The notes under the pieces are model-generated. The model searched no databases and was not told the origin of the DNA. It saw only the letters and a program-made list of their open reading frames with translations. A DNA stretch of 64,000 nt from Pedobacter sp. MR2016-24 (GTDB taxonomy: Bacteria; Bacteroidota; Bacteroidia; Sphingobacteriales; Sphingobacteriaceae): positions 62,001-126,000 of the forward strand of contig NZ_JAPIVO010000003.1 in the NCBI RefSeq assembly GCF_026239655.1. Direction: 5' to 3'. How positions within the stretch are numbered: position 1 is the stretch's first letter; the number at the start of each line of letters is the position of its first letter. Below, in pieces: positions 53,057 to 62,585 of this stretch. Both the position numbers and the translations under genes were made by a program.

Positions 53057-55366
53057 ATGAGTAAAAATAAATATAACCAGGTTATGGATGAGTTTGATGA
53101 GGATTTGGGACTTGAAAATCTGCTGAAGAAATTCCGTGCAAAATGGTATTGGTTTTTAATAGCTGTTATTGTCTGCGGAGCGTTCGCATTTTATCTGGCA
53201 AATAGTCAGACACCCGTCCATGTCATTCATTCCACCGTACTGATCAATGATCCAAAAAAAGGAGCAGCCTCTTCCGATGTGCAGAAGCTGGGAGAATTGA
53301 GTACCAGCTCGGGCACAGCGGTGGAGACAGAGGCCGAAGTACTCCGCACGCGTTACCTCATGGAACAGGTAGTAAAGGAGATGAAATTAAATATTACCTA
53401 TTATGTGAAAGACCTGCTACGGGATAAACAACTTTATTCAGCACCTTTTGTGGTAGATCTTGTACAGCCGGCAGATACGATTTACCCGACTACTTTTGAA
53501 CTGAACTTTCTGCCAAAGGGTAAAATTGAGCTGACTAGCGAAAATCTTCATATCATGACTTTCTACAGCAAACCGATTAAAATTCAGGGCGTAGGGGTCA
53601 TACAGATTCTGAAGACAGAAAAAGGGCCGGATTTAAATGCGGATTACCGTTTCGACATCACCTCGATTGACCAGAAAGTAGAGGCGCTCGTTGCGGGCAT
53701 GACTGTACTGGTGCCCAATAAAACTGCTGCAATTATAGATATCACCTTTAATTATCCCGTACCTAAACTGGGCGAAGATATTCTGTCCAACCTGATTCAT
53801 ACCTATGTGCAGACGAACCTGGACAACAGGAACAGGCTTGCGGATAGTTCTTATGCCTTTATTCAAAACAGGCTGAGTTACCTGGGCGGGGAACTGGGCG
53901 ACCTGGAAGAAAATATCCAGGGTTTCAAACAGCAAAATCAGATTACAGAAATGTCCGAACAATCCAGTCTGCTCATTGCAAATAATTCCCAGTTAGTGAA
54001 TGAACTGGCAAAGGTGGAAACACAACTGAGTGTGGTCACAAGCCTGCGGCAGTATATGCAAAGGCAGGTGAGTGGCAGCAGCATTATCCCGAGTACGATA
54101 ATGGTATCTGATCCGCTGTTTAATACCCTGGTGGAAAAATACAACTCACTGTTACTGGAACGTGACAGGCGACTCATCAGCGCAACCGAGACGAGTACAG
54201 TTGTGGTTAACCTCAATAAACAGATTGTGGATGCCAGAAACAATATGCTGGCCAGTTTAAACAGCAGTATCAACTCTTTACAGATCACCAGAAATAACCT
54301 TTCCGGCCGGATAAAAAGTGCCGAAAGTCAGGTGCAAAACGTACCCGCAAAAGAGCGTAACTACCTTGATCTGGCCAGGCAGCAAAAAATTAAAGAGGAG
54401 CTGTTTATATACTTAATGCAAAAAGGAGAGGAGACGGCCATTTCAAAAACTTACAATACACCGAATTCCAGCAATGTAGATCCGCCAAAGGCAGAAATTT
54501 CACCCATTTCACCTAAAAAACCGGTATACTATCTGACAGGTGTATTACTTGGCTTACTGATTCCTGCAGGCGTGATTTACGGAAAGTTTTTAATGAATAC
54601 GAGGATCGACTCCAGGGAAGATATTAGTAAAAGGACCCATGTATCCGTTATCGGAGAGATTGGACACAATACCAATAGCGGTAACCTGGTGGTAGTCAAT
54701 AAATCGCGCTCCCCGGTTGCGGAGCAGTTCAGGGCACTCAGGACTACCCTGAGTTTCCTGATCAAACAGCCAGAAGATAAAACGATTTTGGTTACCTCCG
54801 GGATGCCTGGTGAGGGAAAGTCCTTTACCACTGTAAACCTGGGGAATGTACTGGCAATAACGGGTAAAAAAGTAGTGCTGGTGGAACTGGACCTTCGGAA
54901 ACCTAACCTTTCAGAAAAACTGGGCTTGTCGCCCGACTTTGGTTTTACCAATTATGTGGCCGATCCGGATTTGAAGACCACCGATATTCTGCAGCGACTC
55001 TCTATTAATGAAAATCTGTACCTGGTGAGTGCGGGTATCCTGCCGCCAAATCCTGCAGAAACATTGATGAGCCACCGTACCTCAGCATTCTTAGGAGAGC
55101 TGCGCAGCATCTTTGATTATATCATTATCGATGTACCGCCCATAGGTGTAGTCACCGATGCAGAATTACTGACTGCATTCACCGATCTCTGTATTTACGT
55201 GGTCAGGCAAAACCATACCAGGAAATCGGAAATCGCCATCGTTGAGAAGATGCACAGAAATAAACGGATGAAAAAATTGGGAATCCTGGTCAACGACATC
55301 AAGACCACCGCAGGAAGTGGTTACCACACGGGTTACTCTCAAAATTATGGCACATATGGTAAATAA
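53057..55366 (+). CDS. Polysaccharide co-polymerase and tyrosine autokinase (Wzc-like)
   Basis: A 769-residue BY-kinase. Wzz domain helices lie at about 33-50 and 491-510, with a long periplasmic coiled coil between. The cytoplasmic kinase has Walker A SGMPGEGKSFTT, Walker A' VLVELDLRKP and Walker B YIIIDVPPIG. The C-terminus has four tyrosines (GYHTGYSQNYGTYGK) that are likely autophosphorylated. It controls chain length and export with the Wza-like protein. Confidence 0.95.
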   Translation: MSKNKYNQVMDEFDEDLGLENLLKKFRAKWYWFLIAVIVCGAFAFYLANSQTPVHVIHSTVLINDPKKGAASSDVQKLGELSTSSGTAVETEAEVLRTRYLMEQVVKEMKLNITYYVKDLLRDKQLYSAPFVVDLVQPADTIYPTTFELNFLPKGKIELTSENLHIMTFYSKPIKIQGVGVIQILKTEKGPDLNADYRFDITSIDQKVEALVAGMTVLVPNKTAAIIDITFNYPVPKLGEDILSNLIHTYVQTNLDNRNRLADSSYAFIQNRLSYLGGELGDLEENIQGFKQQNQITEMSEQSSLLIANNSQLVNELAKVETQLSVVTSLRQYMQRQVSGSSIIPSTIMVSDPLFNTLVEKYNSLLLERDRRLISATETSTVVVNLNKQIVDARNNMLASLNSSINSLQITRNNLSGRIKSAESQVQNVPAKERNYLDLARQQKIKEELFIYLMQKGEETAISKTYNTPNSSNVDPPKAEISPISPKKPVYYLTGVLLGLLIPAGVIYGKFLMNTRIDSREDISKRTHVSVIGEIGHNTNSGNLVVVNKSRSPVAEQFRALRTTLSFLIKQPEDKTILVTSGMPGEGKSFTTVNLGNVLAITGKKVVLVELDLRKPNLSEKLGLSPDFGFTNYVADPDLKTTDILQRLSINENLYLVSAGILPPNPAETLMSHRTSAFLGELRSIFDYIIIDVPPIGVVTDAELLTAFTDLCIYVVRQNHTRKSEIAIVEKMHRNKRMKKLGILVNDIKTTAGSGYHTGYSQNYGTYGK

Positions 55367-55377
55367 AGGATAAAATT

Positions 55378-56337
55378 ATGAGCACATTACCTTATTTTTC
55401 AGTGATTATTCCGGTACATAATAAGCTTCCCCATCTGGAACGCTCTATTCACTCCGTACTGCAGCAGACTTATCCGAATTTTGAAGTGATCCTGATTGAT
55501 GACGCCTCTACAGACGGATCATCGGAAAAGTTAATGGAATTCAGCCATCCGAAGCTCAGCTTGTATCACCGCAGCGTACCGGGGCCTGGTGGTTATGCAG
55601 CCAGAAATCTGGGTATCGGAAAGGCAAAATATGAATGGGTTGCCTTTTTGGATGCGGATGATGAATGGAAGCCTGAATTGCTGCAGACCGTTCACGATAC
55701 CATCATGGCCCATCAGGAACAGGAGCTGGAATGTGTTACCTGGGGATGGTACAGTATAGATGCCAGCAGTAAAATCCTGGATACTACCTCCAGGAAAAAT
55801 TACCAGGATAGCTTTCGCCATTTCTCTATACTTGATTTCTTTAATCACCAGCACATTTTGTGGACAGGTGCCGTGACTTTTAAAAAGGACCTGATAGTGC
55901 GTGCCGGTCTTTTCCCTGAATCGGGTTTTAGGCGTGGGGGCGACGTGGATACCTGGATCAGGTGTTTATGGTACAGCAAAGGAAATATCTGGATCAACAA
56001 GGTTTTGTCCTGTTATTACCTGGATGCCGTGAACATGGTCACCAGACAGGTGCAGAGAGATACCACGTTTCTGTTTACACCTTTTGTCAAAGGATTAATT
56101 CAGTACTCGGGTGATCAGCAACTGATCGCTGCCATCAGAAGGTTCCAGAACAGGCGCATTTACAGTATTATCCGTGGTCAGTTCATAGACCGGCATAAGC
56201 CCGATTATGCGCTGATCAGGAAAATGAACTATTCAAACGGTTACTTTTTATTGCTGGGCAAACTGGTCTATAACAGGTTAAAATATTCATCGAGAGACAT
56301 CCTCAGTTCTTTCTCAAAAAACAGGGCGGAGGGCTAA
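55378..56337 (+). CDS. GT2-family glycosyltransferase
   Basis: A 319-residue GT-A fold enzyme beginning FSVIIPVHNKLPHLERSIHSV. LIDDASTDGS binds nucleotide, and FLDADDEW carries the DxD metal site. RRGGDVDTWIRCLW lies near the active site. Cytoplasmic face of the inner membrane; it would add one sugar of the repeat unit. Confidence 0.94.
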   Translation: MSTLPYFSVIIPVHNKLPHLERSIHSVLQQTYPNFEVILIDDASTDGSSEKLMEFSHPKLSLYHRSVPGPGGYAARNLGIGKAKYEWVAFLDADDEWKPELLQTVHDTIMAHQEQELECVTWGWYSIDASSKILDTTSRKNYQDSFRHFSILDFFNHQHILWTGAVTFKKDLIVRAGLFPESGFRRGGDVDTWIRCLWYSKGNIWINKVLSCYYLDAVNMVTRQVQRDTTFLFTPFVKGLIQYSGDQQLIAAIRRFQNRRIYSIIRGQFIDRHKPDYALIRKMNYSNGYFLLLGKLVYNRLKYSSRDILSSFSKNRAEG

Positions 56338-56346
56338 ATTGTATAT

Positions 56347-57447
56347 ATGAAACTCGCGTTTTTCTACAGGCAATTGAACCAGGGAGGCATTCAGAGAGTG
56401 ATCGTGAATTGTGCGAATTACTTTGCTGAGCAGGGCCACGACGTGTCACTTATCCTGATGAAAAGGGAAGGCGAATACCATGAGCTATTGCATCCTGCAG
56501 TGAAGGTGATCTATTTCGAATCGCTGAGTAAGATCAGTTTATACCGTTCCTTAAAGACTATACTGACAAAGGAAAAGTTTGAACTGCTTTTTAGTGCGAC
56601 GCCAGATCTGAATACGCTGACGCTGCTGTACAAAATATTTTCCCGTACAAAAACAAAAATCGTCATTTCGGAACATAACAATACAATCGTGTTTTTTAAG
56701 CACATGAAGTTTAGCTTATCCAAGCTTTCCTTTTTATCCATTCCGATTCTTTACCGCTATGCTGATGCAATTGTAGCCGTTTCGAAAGGACTGGGCGATA
56801 AGCTGAGGAAAGTTGCTTTGCTCCCTGAGCATAAAATAACCGTCATCTTTAATCCTGCTTATTCCAATTTGCTGGAGGAGCAGCTGTCGGTATCAGTGAA
56901 GCATGAATGGTTGGGGCCGCAGGCCATCCCACTGATCATCAGTGCAGGCAGGTTAACTGAAGCCAAGAACCATCAGCTGCTGATTGAGGCCATGCACCTG
57001 CTCTCCAAAAAGAGAACGGCGCGATTGCTGATTATTGGCGAAGGCCATTTGCGGCAGGATTTACAGCAACAGATTGACCGCCTGGGTTTATCGCATGTGA
57101 TTCAGCTGCCCGGTTTTAAGCTGAATCCTGTATCCTGGATGAAGGAGGCAGATCTCTTTGTGCTTTCTTCGGATTATGAAGGTTTCGGCGTCGTACTGGT
57201 GGAAGCCCTGGCTGCCGGTGCAACGGTAGTGTCCACCGATTGCGATTACGGCCCTGCAGAAATACTGGAAGACACTTATGGTTATCTCGTTCCTGTGGGT
57301 GATACTGCCGCACTAGCTGAGAGGATGGAATTTGCTCTTGATCATCCTATCCCAAAAGGCACACTGGTAGCCAGGGCCAAAGAGTTCAGTACCGAAAATA
57401 TCATGCGGAAATACAATCAATTGTTCACTGACTTAATTGAAAAATAA
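56347..57447 (+). CDS. GT4-family glycosyltransferase
   Basis: A 366-residue GT-B enzyme. The N-terminal domain has QGGIQRVIVNCANYFAEQGHDV. The nucleotide-binding domain has ISAGRLTEAKNHQLLIEA and the GT4 E-x7-E motif in SSDYEGFGVVLVEALAAG. It overlaps the next gene by one base, so it is translationally coupled. Confidence 0.94.
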   Translation: MKLAFFYRQLNQGGIQRVIVNCANYFAEQGHDVSLILMKREGEYHELLHPAVKVIYFESLSKISLYRSLKTILTKEKFELLFSATPDLNTLTLLYKIFSRTKTKIVISEHNNTIVFFKHMKFSLSKLSFLSIPILYRYADAIVAVSKGLGDKLRKVALLPEHKITVIFNPAYSNLLEEQLSVSVKHEWLGPQAIPLIISAGRLTEAKNHQLLIEAMHLLSKKRTARLLIIGEGHLRQDLQQQIDRLGLSHVIQLPGFKLNPVSWMKEADLFVLSSDYEGFGVVLVEALAAGATVVSTDCDYGPAEILEDTYGYLVPVGDTAALAERMEFALDHPIPKGTLVARAKEFSTENIMRKYNQLFTDLIEK

Positions 57448-58331
57448 TGGATCTGCTCATCATCACCCCTTTTAAAAACGAACAGGATTCCATTCTAAGG
57501 ACCATGGAATCTATTGTCATGCAAAGTTATCATCCTGTGAAATGGCTGATGATGGATGATGGCTCTGATGATCTTTCCCCGAAACTGGTGAAGCAATATC
57601 AAAAGCGTTATCATTTTATACATTACCACCGTAGGAAGAGCAATACCGGAGCTAGGGCAACGGGAAATAACATTGTAGACCTCTTTAATGAAGGACTGCA
57701 GCTGGCTGTAAAACTAAAGATCAAATGGGATATCGTAGCGAAACTGGATGCCGACCTGGTGATCCAGCGGAGCGATTACCTCGAGTTTTTGATGGATAAG
57801 TTTGCAAGGTACCCAACATTGGGTATCGCCAGCGGAGTCACCTTCATCCTGGACAAAGGAAAAAAAGTGATTGAATCGAACCATCGCTGGCATACGCAGG
57901 GGCCGAACAAGTTCTACAGGAAGGCCTGTCTGGAAGAGATCGGGGGACTCAAACCTTTCAAAGGGTGGGATGGAATTGATGATATACTGGCACGTGCCAA
58001 AAACTACATCACAGAGAAGTTTTTCGAACAGGAAATCCTGCATCTCTATCCAACGCAGACCAGATCGGCCGAGGGAGGGATAAAAAAGGGATTGAAGCGG
58101 GAAGCTTTTGGTTACAGGAATATGGGTTATCCTTTTTACATGTACCTGCTGAAGTCCCTCAAGCTCACTAAAAACCGGGGGCCTTATCATGGCTTGCTTT
58201 ATTTATACTACGGTTTAAAGGCGAGCCTGTTTCAGCCGAAAATGGTGAGCAGGGAAGAGGCGGGGATAGTACGGTCCTTTATGCGGAAGAGATGGAAAAA
58301 TGATTTTTTATACACTAATGATCTCATATGA
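57447..58331 (+). CDS. GT2-family glycosyltransferase
   Basis: A 294-residue GT-A protein beginning LIITPFKNEQDSILRTMESI. LMMDDGSDDLSP and AKLDADLV supply the nucleotide and DxD motifs. It overlaps the preceding GT4 gene by one base and the PssD-like gene by four. Confidence 0.92.
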   Translation: MDLLIITPFKNEQDSILRTMESIVMQSYHPVKWLMMDDGSDDLSPKLVKQYQKRYHFIHYHRRKSNTGARATGNNIVDLFNEGLQLAVKLKIKWDIVAKLDADLVIQRSDYLEFLMDKFARYPTLGIASGVTFILDKGKKVIESNHRWHTQGPNKFYRKACLEEIGGLKPFKGWDGIDDILARAKNYITEKFFEQEILHLYPTQTRSAEGGIKKGLKREAFGYRNMGYPFYMYLLKSLKLTKNRGPYHGLLYLYYGLKASLFQPKMVSREEAGIVRSFMRKRWKNDFLYTNDLI

Positions 58332-58771
58332 AAGTCATCGCTATTGCATCTGTCGGCGGCCATTGGGTCCAGTTGTTACGCCTCTTACCTGCATTTGAGG
58401 GAATGGAAGTTGTATTTGTGTCTACGGTAAAAAGTCTGTCCACCACCGTATCCGGAAATAAGTTTTATTATATACCCGACGCAAGCAGGTGGAATAAGCT
58501 AAAACTGCTGCAGACCTTTTTTAAGGCACTGAAGATTGTACAAAAGGAGAAGCCGAACGTCATCATCACTACTGGTGCCGCTCCGGGGCTGCTGACATTA
58601 ATAGCCGGCAAAATTTTAGGCAGCAAAACGATCTGGATAGACAGTGTGGCCAATGCCGAGAAATTATCATTGAGCGGCAGGATTGCATTGAGAATTGCCG
58701 ATAAAACATATACACAGTGGCCGGATTTAGCCGGTCATAGAATTATTTACGCTGGAAATATATTATCATGA
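58328..58771 (+). CDS. PssD/Alg14-like glycosyltransferase subunit
   Basis: A 147-residue protein beginning MKVIAIASVGGHWVQLLRLLP, as in Alg14/PssD/EpsE, the membrane-recruiting half of a split GT28-type transferase. TTGAAPGLL and KTIWIDSVANAEKLS are further family signatures. It overlaps the PssE-like gene by four bases (ATGA), so the two subunits are probably made in equal amounts. Confidence 0.93.
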   Translation: MKVIAIASVGGHWVQLLRLLPAFEGMEVVFVSTVKSLSTTVSGNKFYYIPDASRWNKLKLLQTFFKALKIVQKEKPNVIITTGAAPGLLTLIAGKILGSKTIWIDSVANAEKLSLSGRIALRIADKTYTQWPDLAGHRIIYAGNILS

Positions 58772-59256
58772 TTTTTGTAACCACAGGTACACAGGCCCCC
58801 TTTAACAGACTGGTTAAAGCAATGGATGATATCGCTGATGAGTTAGGCGGTGAGGAGATTATCGTGCAGGCAGCTGGCGTTGATTTCAAAACCAGGAACC
58901 TCAGGATTGTCACTTTTTTACATCCTGCAGCATACAATGAGATTTTTACCGCAGCCAGGCTCATCGTCAGTCACGCTGGTATGGGATCAATCGTCTCGGC
59001 ACTCACTTATGGCAAACCCATTATTGTCATTCCCCGTGTGGCCAGCCTTGGTGAACACCGGAATGACCACCAGATAGACGGCGCCAGAAAAATGGAAATG
59101 CTGGGTTATGTGCCGGTTGCCTATAACGAGCGGGAACTGAAGGAGAAGGTTCTGGCTTTTGTACAACAAAAGGACAAAGGTACAGCCGCCTCTATTGGCC
59201 GTCATGCGTCAGGCTCCTTAACAGATTCCATACGCGGATTTATTTTAAACACTTAA
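58768..59256 (+). CDS. PssE/Alg13-like glycosyltransferase subunit
   Basis: A 162-residue protein beginning IFVTTGTQAPFNRLVKAMD. The nucleotide-sugar-binding SHAGMGSIVSAL and PIIVIPRVASLGEHRNDHQ are the catalytic half of the split enzyme. Together with the preceding subunit it likely transfers a hexose, often from UDP-sugar. Confidence 0.94.
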   Translation: MIFVTTGTQAPFNRLVKAMDDIADELGGEEIIVQAAGVDFKTRNLRIVTFLHPAAYNEIFTAARLIVSHAGMGSIVSALTYGKPIIVIPRVASLGEHRNDHQIDGARKMEMLGYVPVAYNERELKEKVLAFVQQKDKGTAASIGRHASGSLTDSIRGFILNT

Positions 59257-59268
59257 AGAGGAGCATTT

Positions 59269-60468
59269 GTGGAGCATCATGGCAGGAGTATTAAATCCGT
59301 ATTTTTCAAAGATACCTTCATTATCAGCCTCATCAGTCTTGGCCTGATTTCCTTTGCCTTCCTGATGAAAAGGCATCAGGCAGAGTTTACGAATTATATC
59401 CTGGAGGCTTTACTGATGGTTTATGCTGTCGCTGCTTATTTATGGACCAGGAATAAGTCCCTCTCTGTGGTCGTGGCCATGCGGCTCACGCTGTTTATCT
59501 ATATCGTTTTTTCCTGGTTGTATGCGGTGAATTATAAAGGGGCGAATGCGCTCGACTTTCTGCAGATCTATAAATCGTTTCTCTATCTCTTCTTTCTGAC
59601 CTTCCTGGTAAACAAAAAACTGATGTCTTTCAGCGGTGTAAATAATTTCAGCTTACTGTTATACCTGATTTTCTTTTTCAAATACCTGCTCATGATCGGT
59701 TTGGGACTGGACCTGCGTCCTGTCATTTACATGGAAAATAATTTTGAGCTGATGTTTTTATATGCTTTGTACCTGATCCGTTATACGGTTACCAAAGAAA
59801 AATATCTGCATTTGCTGATACTGCTGGGGATCATCACCGTCATTTCCCTTTCCCGGTCTTCCTTGTTGATGTACAGTGTGCTCGTACTGTTTGTGATCTA
59901 CGATTCATTTAAAAAAGTGCGTGTATTCCTGATCCCGGGTGCAATCGCAGTATTAGGAATCGTGGCTTATTATATTTTCACCGCCCGTGCAGGAAGTCTG
60001 GAAGAAATAGACAGGTACAGGTTTATGCTGATCTGGTGGACCAATGTGGATGACTGGAACCTGCTGCAGTGGCTGGTCGGCGCCGAACGGATCACCCCGC
60101 TCAATGGCTATTCCTGTGGCATGATGAATTATTTCAAAAACCTGTTCAGCTATGCGGGAGACGGCACCTGTTATTCTGTAATTCTCCATTCCTTTATTTT
60201 CAGGGTCTTATATGACCATGGCGTATTAGGATTTCTTTTTATCATTACCGCAACTTACCAGCTGCTGATCAGAAGTAAAGTAAGGAAAGACATTACGCTT
60301 GTCTTTATTGCCATTGTACTGATCAACGGGCTTTCCGTATCCTCCTTCAACAATCTCTTTTTCGCTATCAGTATGGTATTTCTTATGACTACCAACCTTG
60401 TTTTCCATAATCGTCCATTCCGCTCTAAATTAAATCCCTATCCAGATGAAAACCAGCCCAAACTATAA
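59269..60468 (+). CDS. O-antigen/EPS polymerase-like membrane protein (Wzy-like)
   Basis: A 399-residue polytopic protein with about eleven hydrophobic segments and a large extracytoplasmic loop around residues 235-300. It begins with GTG, preceded 7 bases upstream by a strong AGAGGAG ribosome site. Sequence is poorly conserved, as usual for Wzy. Its position inside a Wza/Wzc/GT locus supports polymerisation of the repeat unit. Its end overlaps the ABC gene by 23 bases. Confidence 0.8.
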   Translation: MEHHGRSIKSVFFKDTFIISLISLGLISFAFLMKRHQAEFTNYILEALLMVYAVAAYLWTRNKSLSVVVAMRLTLFIYIVFSWLYAVNYKGANALDFLQIYKSFLYLFFLTFLVNKKLMSFSGVNNFSLLLYLIFFFKYLLMIGLGLDLRPVIYMENNFELMFLYALYLIRYTVTKEKYLHLLILLGIITVISLSRSSLLMYSVLVLFVIYDSFKKVRVFLIPGAIAVLGIVAYYIFTARAGSLEEIDRYRFMLIWWTNVDDWNLLQWLVGAERITPLNGYSCGMMNYFKNLFSYAGDGTCYSVILHSFIFRVLYDHGVLGFLFIITATYQLLIRSKVRKDITLVFIAIVLINGLSVSSFNNLFFAISMVFLMTTNLVFHNRPFRSKLNPYPDENQPKL

Positions 60469-62239
60469 TTTTTTCAGCTATTATCGGTTTTTTTATAAAA
60501 CGCTCGGCTTCCGGTTGCTGTTAGATATCATGCAAAGCATCCTTGTTAGTTTTTTTGACGGCGTTGGTCTAGCCATGTTTATCCCGCTCTTACAGGCAAT
60601 GGGAGATAGCAATGCCAATCATTCCAGGGAAGCGATGGGCAAATTGCATGTCTTTACCGATTTCTTCGCTTACCTGAACATTCCGCTCAATATTTACACT
60701 GTTTTAATCGCATTGGCGGTGCTGTTCATCATCAAAGGAGGAATGAAATTTATTCAGCTCAACTCTCAGGCGAGTTTAAAACAGGGATTTATCAAAAAAA
60801 TAAGGTATACACTGACGGACGAGCTGCAGCATTTAAGTTATACAGGTTTTTTGAAACAGGATGCCGGGAGGATTCAGAACATTGTGACCGCCGAAGTTCA
60901 GAAACTGAGTCAGGCTTTAACCCATTACCTCAATTCCGTTAGCGGCGTGGCCATGCTGCTGACCTATGTGGCCATGGCTTTTCTGGCCAACTGGCAGTTC
61001 GCATTCCTGGTTGCAGTAGGTTCCGTATTGTCCAACCTGATCTTTGGCGGTATCGTCAAAGCCGTAAAAGCATCATCCATAAAGATCTCCGATAAAGGAG
61101 ATATCTTCAATTCGCACTTAATAGAGGCTGTACATTACTTTAAATATCTCAAGGCCACCAATCAGTTCCGTGGCTTTTCAAAAAAGATCAGGGAAGTGAT
61201 CGAGGAAACCGAATTCCTGAACAGGAAGATCGGCTATTACCAGGCGATAACCGCCAGCATCCGTGAACCGCTGGTGATGATGATTGTCGTTTTTGTGATT
61301 ATTGTGCAGATTCGCTGGATGGGTGGAAACCTCGGCTCAATCATCCTGAGTCTGCTCCTGTTTTACAGGGCCTTATCCTTCCTGATGAACTTCCAGAACT
61401 CCTGGCAGAATTTCCTGCAATTTGTCGGGGCTATACATTCCGTTAAGGCATTAACTGATGAGTTGGCATTGTGGCAGGAACCGCAGGGCGATCAGCCCTT
61501 TACCGGATTTGACTCGTCTATCCAGATCAGGAATCTCTGTTTCAGTTATGGCGGGCAGCAGGTGCTGACGGACATCAGCATGGATATCCCAAAAAATCAT
61601 ACCATCGCCTTAGTCGGGGAAAGTGGTTCAGGAAAAACTACGCTGGCCAATATCATTACGGGAATATTGCCGCTGGGAAAGGGACAAATCCTGGTTGATG
61701 GTGTTCCGCTGAATGCGTACAATCTGGACAGTTATAGAAACAGAATAGGTTATATCTCGCAGGAACCGGTCATCTTTAAGGACAATTTGTTTAATAACAT
61801 CACTTTCTGGGCAGATCAGAATGCAGAGAACCTGGACAAGTTTTGGGAAGTGATAGCCATAGCCTCCCTCACTGATTTCGTGAATTCCCTGCAGGATAAA
61901 GAACTGACCAATCTGGGAGATAAGGGGATGCTGATTTCCGGTGGACAAAGGCAGAGGATTTCGATCGCGCGTGAATTGTATAAAGAAGCGGATATTCTGA
62001 TACTTGATGAGGCGACTTCCGCATTGGATTCAGAGACGGAAGTATTCATTCAGAAGAATATAGAGAAGTTGCAGGGAAATTACACGATGATCATCATTGC
62101 GCACCGCTTGTCTACCATCAAAAAAGCGGATAAAATTTATATGCTGGAAGCTGGTCAGCTCAGTTATAGCGGAACCTTTCATGAACTCATGGATCTCTCC
62201 GTAAGGTTCAAAAGGATGGTGTCTCTACAACAAATCTGA
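60446..62239 (+). CDS. MsbA-type ABC exporter (fused permease and ATPase)
   Basis: A 597-residue half-transporter. A six-helix membrane domain occupies roughly residues 15-330. The ATPase has Walker A VGESGSGKTTLAN, signature LISGGQRQRISIA, Walker B ILILDEATSALDS and IIIAHRLSTI. It is the last gene of the exopolysaccharide cluster. The window contains no Wzx flippase, so this exporter may flip the lipid-linked repeat unit, as ABC flippases do in other glycan systems. Confidence 0.93.
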   Translation: MKTSPNYNFFSYYRFFYKTLGFRLLLDIMQSILVSFFDGVGLAMFIPLLQAMGDSNANHSREAMGKLHVFTDFFAYLNIPLNIYTVLIALAVLFIIKGGMKFIQLNSQASLKQGFIKKIRYTLTDELQHLSYTGFLKQDAGRIQNIVTAEVQKLSQALTHYLNSVSGVAMLLTYVAMAFLANWQFAFLVAVGSVLSNLIFGGIVKAVKASSIKISDKGDIFNSHLIEAVHYFKYLKATNQFRGFSKKIREVIEETEFLNRKIGYYQAITASIREPLVMMIVVFVIIVQIRWMGGNLGSIILSLLLFYRALSFLMNFQNSWQNFLQFVGAIHSVKALTDELALWQEPQGDQPFTGFDSSIQIRNLCFSYGGQQVLTDISMDIPKNHTIALVGESGSGKTTLANIITGILPLGKGQILVDGVPLNAYNLDSYRNRIGYISQEPVIFKDNLFNNITFWADQNAENLDKFWEVIAIASLTDFVNSLQDKELTNLGDKGMLISGGQRQRISIARELYKEADILILDEATSALDSETEVFIQKNIEKLQGNYTMIIIAHRLSTIKKADKIYMLEAGQLSYSGTFHELMDLSVRFKRMVSLQQI

Positions 62240-62507
62240 TGTTCAAACAAAAAAAAATGATTTGCTGAGAATTTATGTTTGAATTAACTGCTGGACTGAA
62301 CATTCTAATTACTTAATGTCAGCTTAACCGGATTACATTCTTATTATGCTGATTAACTCTATTTTATCTCGTTTTAGCAGCTGTTTCATCAGATTTCAAC
62401 TATCTCTTTAAGGATTAATCCGCTCAAATTAATTATTAATTTCCTTTAGTAAACGGAAACGAATAATTCTTCTGTTGTTTTGCGTTAAATACCTGTTTTG
62501 TAGCTGT

Positions 62508-62525
62508 ATACGTATAAATACGTAT
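62508..62525. promoter_or_regulatory. Two ATACGTAT palindromes 10 bases apart
   Basis: ATACGTAT at 62508-62515 and 62518-62525 have one helical turn between them. They lie just upstream of the -7 box at 62546-62553, over the -33 position. Possible operator or activator site for the GH10 genes. Confidence 0.45.
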
Positions 62526-62545
62526 CATTTTAAACAGATTTGATA

Positions 62546-62553
62546 TAGGTTTG
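62546..62553 (+). promoter_or_regulatory. -7 box of the GH10 genes
   Basis: TAGGTTTG matches TAnnTTTG, ending 32 bases or so before the GH10 start codon. No good TTTG lies 19 bases upstream, so an activator may be needed. Confidence 0.45.
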
Positions 62554-62585
62554 TGGTCAATTAATATTCATTTCTAAAATTTTAG

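Larger units (their letters stand above)
62240..62585. other. Intergenic region between the ABC exporter and GH10 genes
   Basis: A 346-base AT-rich interval. It holds the ATACGTAT repeat pair and a -7 box near its right end (separate entries). Otherwise no gene or strong hairpin was seen. Confidence 0.5.
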
